A stretch of 64,000 bases of DNA from Gottschalkiaceae bacterium SANA (GTDB lineage Bacteria > Bacillota > Clostridia > Tissierellales > GPF-1): the NCBI GenBank assembly GCA_036323355.1, contig AP028876.1, forward strand, positions 310,001-374,000, in the 5' to 3' direction. The notes beneath the pieces were generated by a model, which saw nothing but the letters and a program-made list of their open reading frames with translations, was not told the origin of the DNA and did not search any database. Shown piece by piece: positions 51,328 to 59,096 of the stretch (positions are counted from its first letter, which is position 1; each line of letters opens with the position of its first letter). The position numbers were made by a program, and so were the translations under genes.

Positions 51328-52212
51328 ATGAGTAAAAAGACACAGGTTATTTTATTGGGCACAGGCACACCCAATGCAGATCCAAAGCGATCAGGACCGG
51401 CAGTTGCAGTCATTGTTGGCCAACAGGCATATCTCGTTGATTTTGGTCCTGGTGTGGTACGACAAGCGGCAAAAGCTTATGAATTGGGCATCGAGGCTTT
51501 GGCACCGTCAAATTTGAAGTATGCTTTTTGTACCCATCTACATTCGGATCATACTTTGGGTTATGCAGATTTAATCTTTTCACCATGGGTGTTGGGACGT
51601 GAGGAATCCTTAAAAATATGGGGACCGAAGGGTCTAAAAAACATGACAGACCATTTGCATGCTGCTTATGGACGAGACATTCAAGAACGAAGGGAAGGGA
51701 AGGAACCAGCCAATCCCAATGGATGGCAGGTGGAGGTCACGGAAATCCAAGCAGGTGTTATTTATCGGGATGAGGAGCAGGGCTTGATAGTGGAAGCTTT
51801 TCCCGTTTCTCATGGTTCATTTGTTTCCTTTGGGTATAAATTTACAGCACCGGATCGGACGATTGTGATTTCTGGGGATACAGCACCGACGGATGAGTTG
51901 ATTCGGCAAGCCAAGGATTGTGATCTTTTGGTGCATGAAGCGTATTATGCAGCGGGTTGGGAAACGCGAAACCCGGAATGGAAGGCTTACCATGCAAGTG
52001 TTCATACCTCGACTCTGGAGTTGGGGAAAATTGCAAATGCGGTCAAACCGAAACAATTGGTATTGTATCATCAACTGTTTATGATGGATCATCAATCAGA
52101 ACCAACAAGGGTTCAAGATCGGGTCCTTGTGATAGAAAAGGAAATGATCAAAGAAGTGGAATCCATTTACGCGGGGGAAGTGCTCTCTGGACAGGATATG
52201 GGGATCTACTAG
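51328..52212 (+). CDS. MBL-fold metallohydrolase (RNase Z/arylsulfatase-like)
   Basis: About 294 residues. The metal motif THLHSDHTLGY (HxHxDH), SHGSFVSFGY and SGDTAPTDELI belong to the RNase Z-like MBL group. The start is ATG 51328 after GGAAGGA. It has no signal peptide. It may hydrolyse a small ester or sulfate rather than tRNA, since the RNase Z flexible arm is not apparent. Confidence 0.8.
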   Translation: MSKKTQVILLGTGTPNADPKRSGPAVAVIVGQQAYLVDFGPGVVRQAAKAYELGIEALAPSNLKYAFCTHLHSDHTLGYADLIFSPWVLGREESLKIWGPKGLKNMTDHLHAAYGRDIQERREGKEPANPNGWQVEVTEIQAGVIYRDEEQGLIVEAFPVSHGSFVSFGYKFTAPDRTIVISGDTAPTDELIRQAKDCDLLVHEAYYAAGWETRNPEWKAYHASVHTSTLELGKIANAVKPKQLVLYHQLFMMDHQSEPTRVQDRVLVIEKEMIKEVESIYAGEVLSGQDMGIY

Positions 52213-52228
52213 GGAAGGGGAGACAAGG

Positions 52229-52624
52229 ATGGCAGTAAGAGATGTAGAAGTACAATTTACTCGTGAATTTAGAGGGGTACTCGATACGGGACAAACAAAA
52301 GCAGCTGTTGGTATGGATCCGGGCGAATTGGCACCTTATGATATGCTGTTTGCTGCATTGGCATCATGTTTGTATGCAACGTTTTTAGATATCGTCAATA
52401 AGAAAAAAATTGATTTTGTGTCAGCAAAATTGACCGTTACTGGTGAAAAACGCGACGCAGTACCAGCAACCCTGAAAATGGTGAATGTGAAGTATGAGAT
52501 TATAGGGTCTGACAATGAGAAAGGGTTGATGCGTTCTGCTGAATTGGCGGCGAAGTATTGCTCGGTTTATCAAACCATTTCACATGTGGCGGACATGTCG
52601 TGGGAATTGTCATATACCAAGTAA
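52229..52624 (+). CDS. OsmC-family protein
   Basis: 131 residues with the OsmC fold: PGELAPYDMLFAALASCLYAT carries the first catalytic Cys (Cys47 region) and AAKYCSVYQTI the second. Related proteins reduce organic hydroperoxides using dihydrolipoamide in some organisms. It is 16 bases after the MBL gene. The lipoyl/Lpd genes 3 kb upstream could supply reductant, which is inference. Confidence 0.85.
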   Translation: MAVRDVEVQFTREFRGVLDTGQTKAAVGMDPGELAPYDMLFAALASCLYATFLDIVNKKKIDFVSAKLTVTGEKRDAVPATLKMVNVKYEIIGSDNEKGLMRSAELAAKYCSVYQTISHVADMSWELSYTK

Positions 52625-52625
52625 G

Positions 52626-52657
52626 AAAAAGGATCACGGGGGAACTCGTGATCCTTT
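52626..52657. terminator. Bidirectional terminator between OsmC and chagasin-like genes
   Basis: AAAGGATCACG/CGTGATCCTTT stem. On the reverse strand it is followed by TTTTTC. Confidence 0.85.
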
Positions 52658-52670
52658 AATACAGTAGTCC

Positions 52671-53408
52671 TTATTTAGTAATTTCGATCTCTATGGTATA
52701 GGTATGGGCAATTTCGCCACTCGGTTCAATGGTTTTGCATATGATTTCATAAAGTCCCACAGATTCACTCCTGAATTGTAGCAGTCTAGTAGACCCGACA
52801 CCGACTAAGCTTGAAGATTTTCCTTGGTTGACATAGCCATCACTTAGCAAGATAAGGGTATCCGGATAGGAGACTTCCGTGATATAGCCCGTGGTGGGAT
52901 TTACATGTAAGACGACCTCGAATGTTTGTCCGATAGAAATGCTTTGAATGGCATTTTCGATGGTGAAACGAACGACATGGGATGGTAATGGAATAACTTT
53001 TCCTTCTTCGACGGGTTCTAAAATAGGGAGTTGTGATTCTTCTGTGGCAATGATTTCTGTTGCCCAAATTTGCATGGGATAACTTTCGGCAATGCGTCCG
53101 TCATAACGGACATGGAGAACCATGCCGGGTTCAATAATCATGGGTGCATTGAAATTTTCAGGCAAGTGGACAACAACATCTCCCACGATGCCTTCGATCC
53201 CATTGGTAAGTATGCTTCCTTCGTTGATCTCGAGTATGGTTCCTTTGTAAATGGCTTCTTGTTGGGGGCCAGGTTCAGTCGGCGATGTTTCCGTTGGTGC
53301 TGGTTCTATGTACCTTTCATTGGTGACTCTTGTGAAAGCAAAGAACGAGATGCCAAAAATCACGATCACAATAAGCCCGATAATAGCTAGTTTATTCATG
53401 GTATTCAT
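52671..53408 (-). CDS. Chagasin-like (I42) cysteine protease inhibitor, membrane-anchored
   Basis: 245 residues. N-terminal signal anchor (about 5-25), a Pro/Thr/Glu-rich linker, a DUF3221-like beta domain (about 54-122) and a C-terminal chagasin-type domain (about 140-245). The diagnostic loop NPTTGY (170-175) and GVGSTRLLQF (203-212) are present; the third loop (RPW) is not clear. It is probably displayed outside. A secreted serpin and a subtilase are also in the window. Confidence 0.75.
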   Translation of the reverse strand: MNTMNKLAIIGLIVIVIFGISFFAFTRVTNERYIEPAPTETSPTEPGPQQEAIYKGTILEINEGSILTNGIEGIVGDVVVHLPENFNAPMIIEPGMVLHVRYDGRIAESYPMQIWATEIIATEESQLPILEPVEEGKVIPLPSHVVRFTIENAIQSISIGQTFEVVLHVNPTTGYITEVSYPDTLILLSDGYVNQGKSSSLVGVGSTRLLQFRSESVGLYEIICKTIEPSGEIAHTYTIEIEITK

Positions 53409-53478
53409 CCTTTCAAGTACTCCATACCCAATTTACTTGATTCTGGATCTCTTCAAATTGATTATTTAATGGACGTAT

Positions 53479-53531
53479 TCCTTTTTTGTATTGTCATTCT
53501 AGTGAGCTAGACTGACAATACAAAAAAAGGA
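53479..53531. repeat. Long imperfect palindrome in a divergent intergenic region
   Basis: Arms TCCTTTTTTGTATTGTCA and TGACAATACAAAAAAAGGA pair over about 23 bp, with one bulged A and one mismatch, plus an inner CTAG/CTAG closure. It lies between two divergently transcribed genes, so it is not a normal gene terminator. It could be a small mobile palindrome or a double operator. Confidence 0.75.
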
Positions 53532-53591
53532 TTCAACATGCTAAGGGGATATTTGATAAAATAAAAGAAAAAGGTAAGGGGGAGAGAAAAA

Positions 53592-54008
53592 ATGGCAGAA
53601 TTGAAAACAAAAATGAACGATGGGAGCGTAGAGGATTTTCTAAATCAAGTGGAACCGGTGAGTAAGAGAGAAGATAGTTATCGGATCTTAAAGATGATGG
53701 AAGAGATCTCAGGTGCAAAACCGAAGATGTGGGGCAGCAGCATCATCGGATTTGGTCAAACTCATTATAAATATGCCAGCGGCCGAGAAGGTGATTGGTT
53801 TCAAATTGGATTCTCGCCGAGAAAGCAAAACTTGACCCTTTATGTGATGACGGGATATGACAAGTATGAAGAATTGTTGGCAAAGTTGGGAAAATATAAG
53901 ACGGGAGTTTCTTGTCTTTATCTCAAGCATTTGGATGACGTAGATGAAAAGGTGTTGCGCGAGATGCTGAAACGGACTGTTGATTATTTTATCAATAAGG
54001 AGAGTTGA
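53592..54008 (+). CDS. DUF1801 domain protein
   Basis: 138 residues of the YdhG/DUF1801 fold: EDFLNQVEPVSKREDSYRI, KMWGSSIIGFGQTHYKYASGREGDW and CLYLKHLDDVDEKVL. Function unknown. It is translationally close to the methyltransferase gene, whose ATG is the base after its stop. Confidence 0.85.
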   Translation: MAELKTKMNDGSVEDFLNQVEPVSKREDSYRILKMMEEISGAKPKMWGSSIIGFGQTHYKYASGREGDWFQIGFSPRKQNLTLYVMTGYDKYEELLAKLGKYKTGVSCLYLKHLDDVDEKVLREMLKRTVDYFINKES

Positions 54009-54635
54009 ATGAAACCCATATTTTGGCAAAGTCAGTTGACGACATTTTTATTGTATTGTAATGGAACGGAGTTGGAAAAGAAAATTTTGGATTGCGGTGC
54101 AGGGGGAAGACGACCACCTCTGGCGATCTTTAAGGATCAGGGGTACGAGACGATGGGATTGGAAATATCCGATCAATCCTTGGAACGAGCGAGTGCGTTT
54201 GAATCGGAGTTTGGATATGATTTAAATATTCGAAAAGGTGATTTACGTGAGATTCCGTTGAAGGATGAATCGATGAGTTTTCTTTATACCTATAATACAA
54301 TCTTTCATTTGCCCAAGGCTGAGATCAAGCTGGCGCTACATGAATTCAATCGTGTCATGAAGCCTGGTGGACTCTGCTTTATCAATCTTCTTACAACAGA
54401 AGACCACGGGTTTGGCCAGGGGAAAGAGGTAGGTCCAGGCGAGTTTCTTCAGGAAGAAATGGGAGAACAGGTTCTCCATTGCTATCACGAGAAGACTGAA
54501 GCGGAAGCGTATTTTACCGAGGCGGGATTTGATGTGATATACAAGGAAATTAGAAAGCGAATCGGCCCGAGTCGAGCTGGTGGTAAGATCACATTGGGAT
54601 ATGTGGACTATATTGTGGAGAAGATCAAGAAATAA
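54009..54635 (+). CDS. Class I SAM-dependent methyltransferase
   Basis: 208 residues with the SAM motif ILDCGAGGRRPPLAIF and acidic MGLEISDQSLER, then FHLPKAEIKLALHEFNRVMKPGG. It resembles the UbiE/methyltransferase-11 group. Its ribosome binding site AAGGAGAG is inside the DUF1801 gene. Substrate unknown. Confidence 0.85.
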   Translation: MKPIFWQSQLTTFLLYCNGTELEKKILDCGAGGRRPPLAIFKDQGYETMGLEISDQSLERASAFESEFGYDLNIRKGDLREIPLKDESMSFLYTYNTIFHLPKAEIKLALHEFNRVMKPGGLCFINLLTTEDHGFGQGKEVGPGEFLQEEMGEQVLHCYHEKTEAEAYFTEAGFDVIYKEIRKRIGPSRAGGKITLGYVDYIVEKIKK

Positions 54636-54665
54636 TCGATGAATGTGGATAAGGACGGGTGAAAA

Positions 54666-55574
54666 ATGAAAGATACACTTTATAAGCAAATGCTTGAAAA
54701 CATGTATGAAGGCGTATATTTTGTGGATGCAGATCGCACCATAACCTTTTGGAACAAGGGTGCTGAAAGAATTAGCGGGTATCGAGCCAATGAAATGCTA
54801 GGAAAAAGTTGTTTCGATAATATTTTGAACCACGTGAATAACCAAGGGTGTCAGCTTTGCTTAAAGGGTTGTCCGCTACAAAAGACCATTGATGATGGTG
54901 TCATGCGTGAATCACCGGTATATTTACATCATAAGGATGGACATCGGGTTCCTGTTTCGATTCGAACGATTCCCTTGTTCGAAGGCAAAGATGTGATTGG
55001 GGCCGTTGAGGTATTTACTGATGAGACCGAGCAATTTGACCGTCTCAAAGATCTTCAAGAACTTAGGACGCTGGCGCTAAAAGATCAATTGACTGAACTG
55101 CCTAATCGTCGATATTTGAATAATTTCTTAGCGGAACGCTGGCGTGATTATGAAAAGCTGGAGATTCCTTTTGGAATCATATTTATGGATATCGATCATT
55201 TCAAAAAAGTTAATGATAGCTATGGTCATGAGGTTGGTGACCAAGTGTTGAAGATGGTGGGTAAAAGTACAAGGGCTGCATTGCGAAGAGGTGATCTTGT
55301 CGGTCGATGGGGCGGGGAGGAATTCATTATTGTGATCTCCACAGGGGATGCCGAGGCGTTGAAAATTGTTGCTGAAAAAATACGGATGCTAATTGAACAG
55401 TCGACTTTTAGCCATAATGGGAAGGCGATCTCCGTAACGGTTTCTTTGGGGGCAACTTTGCCGTTTCTTCAAGATGACTTGGAAAAAATGATCAAACGGT
55501 CGGACGCGAAGATGTATGAGAGCAAAAATAATGGTCGCAATCAAGTGAAAATTGCAAGAGAAACCGCCTACTGA
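54666..55574 (+). CDS. PAS-GGDEF diguanylate cyclase with Cys-containing PAS domain
   Basis: 302 residues: a PAS domain (about 5-125) holding a CxxC-x3-C cluster (Cys62, 65, 69) near its end, then a GGDEF domain (about 140-300). The active site is GGEEF (216-220) and the inhibitory I-site RRGD (207-210) is intact, so it likely makes c-di-GMP and can be product-inhibited. The Cys cluster could bind metal, heme or an Fe-S cofactor. No c-di-GMP effector is seen nearby. Confidence 0.9.
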   Translation: MKDTLYKQMLENMYEGVYFVDADRTITFWNKGAERISGYRANEMLGKSCFDNILNHVNNQGCQLCLKGCPLQKTIDDGVMRESPVYLHHKDGHRVPVSIRTIPLFEGKDVIGAVEVFTDETEQFDRLKDLQELRTLALKDQLTELPNRRYLNNFLAERWRDYEKLEIPFGIIFMDIDHFKKVNDSYGHEVGDQVLKMVGKSTRAALRRGDLVGRWGGEEFIIVISTGDAEALKIVAEKIRMLIEQSTFSHNGKAISVTVSLGATLPFLQDDLEKMIKRSDAKMYESKNNGRNQVKIARETAY

Positions 55575-55590
55575 ATTGAGTAGGCGGTTT
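55561..55590 (+). terminator. Intrinsic terminator overlapping the GGDEF stop
   Basis: AAACCGCCTACT/AGTAGGCGGTTT 12-bp stem with GAATTG loop. The stop TGA is inside it. Confidence 0.8.
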
Positions 55591-55876
55591 TATAAAATTT
55601 GTATAGAAGTGAAAGGATTCTTTTGTTTCGGGTGGCTGATGCTTATCATTATCCGCTCTATAGTTATTTGGACGAAAACGGACAAGACGACTAGGTGTCT
55701 CTTATAAGAACACCCGATTGAATGAGTATGATTTTTAATGAAAGATCGGATAAAAAGCTGTCAAGGACCTGAACTATCAAGGGGGATCGAACAATTTTAC
55801 TATTATACAATTGAAAAAAGACCTTTTTGGGGTAAGGATACAATGAGATTATAAGATATATGAAAGAAGGGTTGAG
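55591..55876. other. Intergenic region with a short ORF remnant
   Basis: About 290 bases. A 23-codon frame 55623-55692 (FRVADAYHYPLYSYLDENGQDD after a TTG, AAAGGA nearby) looks like a degraded protein end. A bulged 10-bp hairpin with TTATAA at its centre follows at 55694-55714. TACAAT at 55839-55844 could be a -10 for the flavodoxin gene, without a good -35. Confidence 0.4.
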
Positions 55877-56362
55877 ATGAACGTGCTGGTTGTGTATGAT
55901 TCATATTTTGGAAATACCGAGGATATAGCGATCGCCATCGGCAATGCATTAAAAGAATATATGAGTATAGATATCAAACGGGTTTCAAAGCTAGATCCAA
56001 AGTATGTGAAGGGAATTGATTTTATGGTTGTTGGTTCCCCCACAAGAGCTTTTCAAGCGACACGAAAAATAAAAGAATTTTTGAAGGGGATCTCGAAAGA
56101 GGAATATGCCCATATGAAGGTGATCGCCTTCGATACGAGAGTGGCTATGGAGGATACCGATTCGAAAATGCTGAATCGAATGGTGAAGACTTTTGGGTAT
56201 GCCGCTAAGCCCATGGGTGAAATTATGAAAAAACGAGGTGCTAAACTTCTTTTAGACCCAATAGGTTTTTATGTGAAGGACACGGAAGGACCATTAAAGG
56301 CGGGCGAAAAAGAACGGGCAGCGGCCTGGGTAAAAGAAGCGTTACAAAGAGAGCTTACATAA
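55877..56362 (+). CDS. Flavodoxin-family protein
   Basis: 161 residues. FMN-binding YDSYFGNTEDIA near the N-terminus (T/S-x-T/GNT loop), VVGSPTRAFQATR and AFDTRV typical of flavodoxin. A soluble electron carrier. The gene ends in a strong terminator that is shared with the convergent ykvA-like gene. Confidence 0.85.
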   Translation: MNVLVVYDSYFGNTEDIAIAIGNALKEYMSIDIKRVSKLDPKYVKGIDFMVVGSPTRAFQATRKIKEFLKGISKEEYAHMKVIAFDTRVAMEDTDSKMLNRMVKTFGYAAKPMGEIMKKRGAKLLLDPIGFYVKDTEGPLKAGEKERAAAWVKEALQRELT

Positions 56363-56395
56363 AAAAAGCGATGCAAATTCTGCATCGCTTTTTTT
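56361..56395. terminator. Bidirectional terminator
   Basis: Perfect 15-bp stem, arms 56361-56375 and 56381-56395, loop AATTC, with T runs both ways, between the flavodoxin and YkvA-like genes. Confidence 0.9.
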
Positions 56396-56924
56396 ATGAC
56401 TTCTTTTTTAATTTTCCGGAAAAAGGGAAGTAAACTTTTTTAATCCATCCAAGAATCTGATCCCCTTGGCCGAGGATTCGTTGAATCAGTAGCAGAATAT
56501 CCTCACTGCCGTGCCAATATTTTCGAAGAAGTTGAGGGTCAACTTGGTTTAATATACCGTGCAGGGTCCAGATGACAACATAAATATCATCTAAGTATCC
56601 TATTGCTCCAGAAAAATCGGGTACTAAGTCTAGCGGAGAGAAAAAATACAAAAGGGCGTAAACGACCTTGCGTTTTTGCTTAAGTGGCACGCCTTTTTCA
56701 AGACTGAGTCGCCAGATTAAATAGAAAAGGTCTGGAGCCAGCAGAAGAGTGTCTGAGAATTTTTCGGGGATCTTTCCCTTTTCCAGCCAACCCGTAAAAT
56801 TACCTCGAAGTTTGGCATAGTATTGCTCTCCTTTTGTTTCTTGTTCTGGTGTGCCCAGTTCGTGCAGGTAAGGTTCGATTTCGTTCTTCAGGGATTGGTC
56901 TTGTAGAAAATCTTTCGGATCCAT
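56394..56924 (-). CDS. YkvA/DUF1232 family protein
   Basis: About 176 residues. The DUF1232 block is ALLYFFSPLDLVPDFSGAIGYLDDIYVV. Family function unknown. It is a soluble protein with one hydrophobic core segment. ATG 56924 has GGAGG upstream on the reverse strand; the longer frame begins with TTG. Confidence 0.8.
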   Translation of the reverse strand: MDPKDFLQDQSLKNEIEPYLHELGTPEQETKGEQYYAKLRGNFTGWLEKGKIPEKFSDTLLLAPDLFYLIWRLSLEKGVPLKQKRKVVYALLYFFSPLDLVPDFSGAIGYLDDIYVVIWTLHGILNQVDPQLLRKYWHGSEDILLLIQRILGQGDQILGWIKKVYFPFSGKLKKKS

Positions 56925-57019
56925 GGCAACCTCCAATTTGAAAATTGTTACCCCGTCAATGGCAAGCTAAGCACTTCTGATTCTAGTGAGAGAAAAAGTT
57001 CATTATTTAGCAATAAGAA

Positions 57020-57061
57020 TGCAAGGATCTGTGGAGGATGTTAAAGCCACGGGTCCTTGCA
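57020..57061 (-). terminator. Terminator downstream of frlR
   Basis: A 15-bp stem with two G-T pairs (57020-57034 with 57047-57061) followed on the reverse strand by TTCTTATT. Confidence 0.7.
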
Positions 57062-57080
57062 TCGATTTTAGATTTCAATA

Positions 57081-57845
57081 CTATTTATTCGTGGATGATT
57101 CCGGCTGATTAAAGGTGTAGTCGATGGTGTCTTTGAGTTCCAACTCGTAGAAGAACGTGGTTCGGTCGATGGGATTATAAGAAATTAAATATTCCATGGG
57201 AATCTTTTGTGCATCGTATGCAACGCTGTTCAGAACGAAAATTGGATCGTGTTCTTTTAACTGCATGTGCTTTGCTATAAAAGAATCGCAAAAAGTCACA
57301 GCGATAAGCCGTTCTGCTGTAGTGACTTTGGTTTTATAGTCATCTTTCATGGTTCCAAAAAGAGAGTTGGTTGAAAAGTCAATCTTATTAATGCCTGGAA
57401 AGCGATTCAGTGGAATGTGGGTTATTTCTATTGCGTAAGGCTTGCCGGCTGCACATCTCAATCGCGTTAAAATAAAAATTGGATCACCGATCTTTATTTT
57501 TAGTTTATTAGCCAGAAAACGATTGGCATCTACCAGTTCCTTTTTTAACTCAAAAGAAATAACATCGGTGAGTCCTTGATCACGTAGAGCATCTCCAAAT
57601 CCGCTTAATTCAGCATTTCGGATCAATTTTTTGCTACGGACAAAGGCTCCCTTTCTTGCAATCCGCTCAACGACACCTTCTTTTTCTAGTTGATCAATGG
57701 CTTTTCTTGCTGTCATTCTACTCACGCTAAATTCTATGCTTAAGACTCTTTCGGAGGGCAGGCTTTCATTTTCTGCATACTTGCCTTCGTTGATCTGTTT
57801 GATAAGTTGATCTTTTATATCGAGATAAGCTGCTTTTGTTGCCAT
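57081..57845 (-). CDS. frlR: GntR/HutC-family repressor of the fructoselysine operon
   Basis: 254 residues: GntR winged helix (about 8-72; SERVLSIEFSVSRMTARKAIDQLEKEGVV) and a UTRA ligand domain (about 90-240). Divergent to frlD-O-N-M-B, as FrlR is in other Bacillota. AGGAGGG precedes the ATG. HutC-type operators with GTNTANAC lie between the two units. It likely releases them when a fructosamine phosphate is bound; the ligand is inferred from family. Confidence 0.85.
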   Translation of the reverse strand: MATKAAYLDIKDQLIKQINEGKYAENESLPSERVLSIEFSVSRMTARKAIDQLEKEGVVERIARKGAFVRSKKLIRNAELSGFGDALRDQGLTDVISFELKKELVDANRFLANKLKIKIGDPIFILTRLRCAAGKPYAIEITHIPLNRFPGINKIDFSTNSLFGTMKDDYKTKVTTAERLIAVTFCDSFIAKHMQLKEHDPIFVLNSVAYDAQKIPMEYLISYNPIDRTTFFYELELKDTIDYTFNQPESSTNK

Positions 57846-57869
57846 ATGAATCCCTCCTATTTATCTATT

Positions 57870-57899
57870 ACTTTATTCTTAGTTTATACTCATTGTCAA
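57870..57899 (-). promoter_or_regulatory. Promoter of frlR
   Basis: On the reverse strand TTGACA (57899-57894), 18-base spacer, TAAAGT (57875-57870). Confidence 0.5.
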
Positions 57900-58028
57900 A
57901 AAATAAAAAAACCATGGAAACTGGTAAAAAAATTTAGTAAGTAGTGCTAACCGTTTGCATTCGCATATTTATGGGATTTGAAAGAACTACAAGTAATTGA
58001 CAAACTATAAACAATAAATTTAATTTTC

Positions 58029-58042
58029 AGAAAACGTTGACA
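58029..58042 (+). promoter_or_regulatory. cre-like site overlapping the frl promoter
   Basis: AGAAAACGTTGACA matches 10 of 11 fixed positions of TGWAANCGNTNWCA. It covers the -35 box, so CcpA binding would block transcription. Confidence 0.6.
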
Positions 58043-58065
58043 AAAGCTAAGAACGCTTCTATAAT
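58037..58065 (+). promoter_or_regulatory. Consensus promoter of the frl operon
   Basis: TTGACA at 58037-58042, 17-base spacer, TATAAT at 58060-58065. Confidence 0.9.
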
Positions 58066-58074
58066 GAAATCAGC

Positions 58075-58086
58075 TGGTATATACCA
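58075..58086. promoter_or_regulatory. Primary HutC/FrlR-type operator
   Basis: Perfect 12-base palindrome TGGTATATACCA at the predicted transcription start; fits GTNTANAC. Confidence 0.75.
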
Positions 58087-58100
58087 AGAAAACGTTGATA
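58087..58100 (+). promoter_or_regulatory. Second cre-like direct repeat
   Basis: AGAAAACGTTGATA, a 12-base repeat of the first cre-like site 58 bases upstream; 9 of 11 fixed positions. Confidence 0.45.
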
Positions 58101-58139
58101 TATAAGTGCTTGTCTATATTATATCATGGAAAGCACATT

Positions 58140-58151
58140 TGGTATAGTCCA
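58140..58151. promoter_or_regulatory. Secondary FrlR-type operator
   Basis: TGGTATAGTCCA, an imperfect copy of the primary operator 65 bases downstream of it. Confidence 0.5.
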
Positions 58152-58203
58152 GTAGTTTTATTCAAAACTAAAGGCAATTTATCATCAGAGAGGAGCAATA
58201 TTC

Positions 58204-59049
58204 GTGAGAGTAATCGGAGTTGGCGATAATGTTGTAGATAAGTATCATCATTTTAAAACCATGTTTCCAGGTGGAAATGCATTGAACTTTGCGGTCTACG
58301 CAAGAATGCTGGAAATTGACGCATCTTATTGCGGTGTATTTGGGAATGATGAGGTTGGTGATCACATCAAATCGGTCATGAATGAATTGGACATCGATAT
58401 TTCTTCTTGCCTAACAAGAAGAGGGGAAAATGGATATGCCGAAGTGAATTTGGTGGATGGTGATCGAGTCTTCTTCGGGGGAAACAAAGGCGGCGTATCG
58501 AAGAATGAGCCACTGATATTTACCGAAGAATTGGTTGAATATATAAATGAATTTGAAATTATACATAGCAGCTGCTATAGCTATTTGGAAGAAGAGATCA
58601 AGAAGCTGAAAGAACGAAAGGGAATATTGACATTCGATTTTTCAAATCGAATTGAATCGGACTATTTGGAAAAGGTTTGCCCATATGTTGATGTCGCATT
58701 TTTTTCAGCAGGTGATCTTGAAACGATGGACGAGATTGATGCCTTGCTTAAGCAGGGAAGTAAACTGGGTTGTTCGCTTACCATAGCTTCTATGGGAACA
58801 CGGGGACAGCGCGTTTATGACGGCAAAACATTTTACTCGGGAAAAGTAAAATTAGTGGAACCGGTGGATACTTTGGGTGCGGGAGATTCATTCTTTACGC
58901 AGTTTATCGTATCAATCGTTGAACAAGGATGGAGAAGGGGGGAAGGAGTAAAGAAAGAAGTTGTGGAAACTGCCTTTGACTTGGCTGCCGATTTTTCTGC
59001 CAAGACATGCATGGTGTATGGTGCATTTGGCCATGGTGCAAAGTTTTGA
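58204..59049 (+). CDS. frlD: Fructoselysine 6-kinase (PfkB family)
   Basis: 281 residues. The N-terminal VIGVGDNVVDKYHHF and GGNALNFAVYA resemble FrlD; the C-terminal PfkB signature is DTLGAGDSF (catalytic Asp). It phosphorylates imported fructoselysine (or a related Amadori compound) at C6. GTG start with GAGAGGAG 8 bases upstream. It is first in the operon with transporter and deglycase. Confidence 0.85.
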   Translation: MRVIGVGDNVVDKYHHFKTMFPGGNALNFAVYARMLEIDASYCGVFGNDEVGDHIKSVMNELDIDISSCLTRRGENGYAEVNLVDGDRVFFGGNKGGVSKNEPLIFTEELVEYINEFEIIHSSCYSYLEEEIKKLKERKGILTFDFSNRIESDYLEKVCPYVDVAFFSAGDLETMDEIDALLKQGSKLGCSLTIASMGTRGQRVYDGKTFYSGKVKLVEPVDTLGAGDSFFTQFIVSIVEQGWRRGEGVKKEVVETAFDLAADFSAKTCMVYGAFGHGAKF

Positions 59050-59096
59050 TGTCAAAAGGGGACGACAAGGAAGAATAAGAAAAAGAGGAGGAAGTA

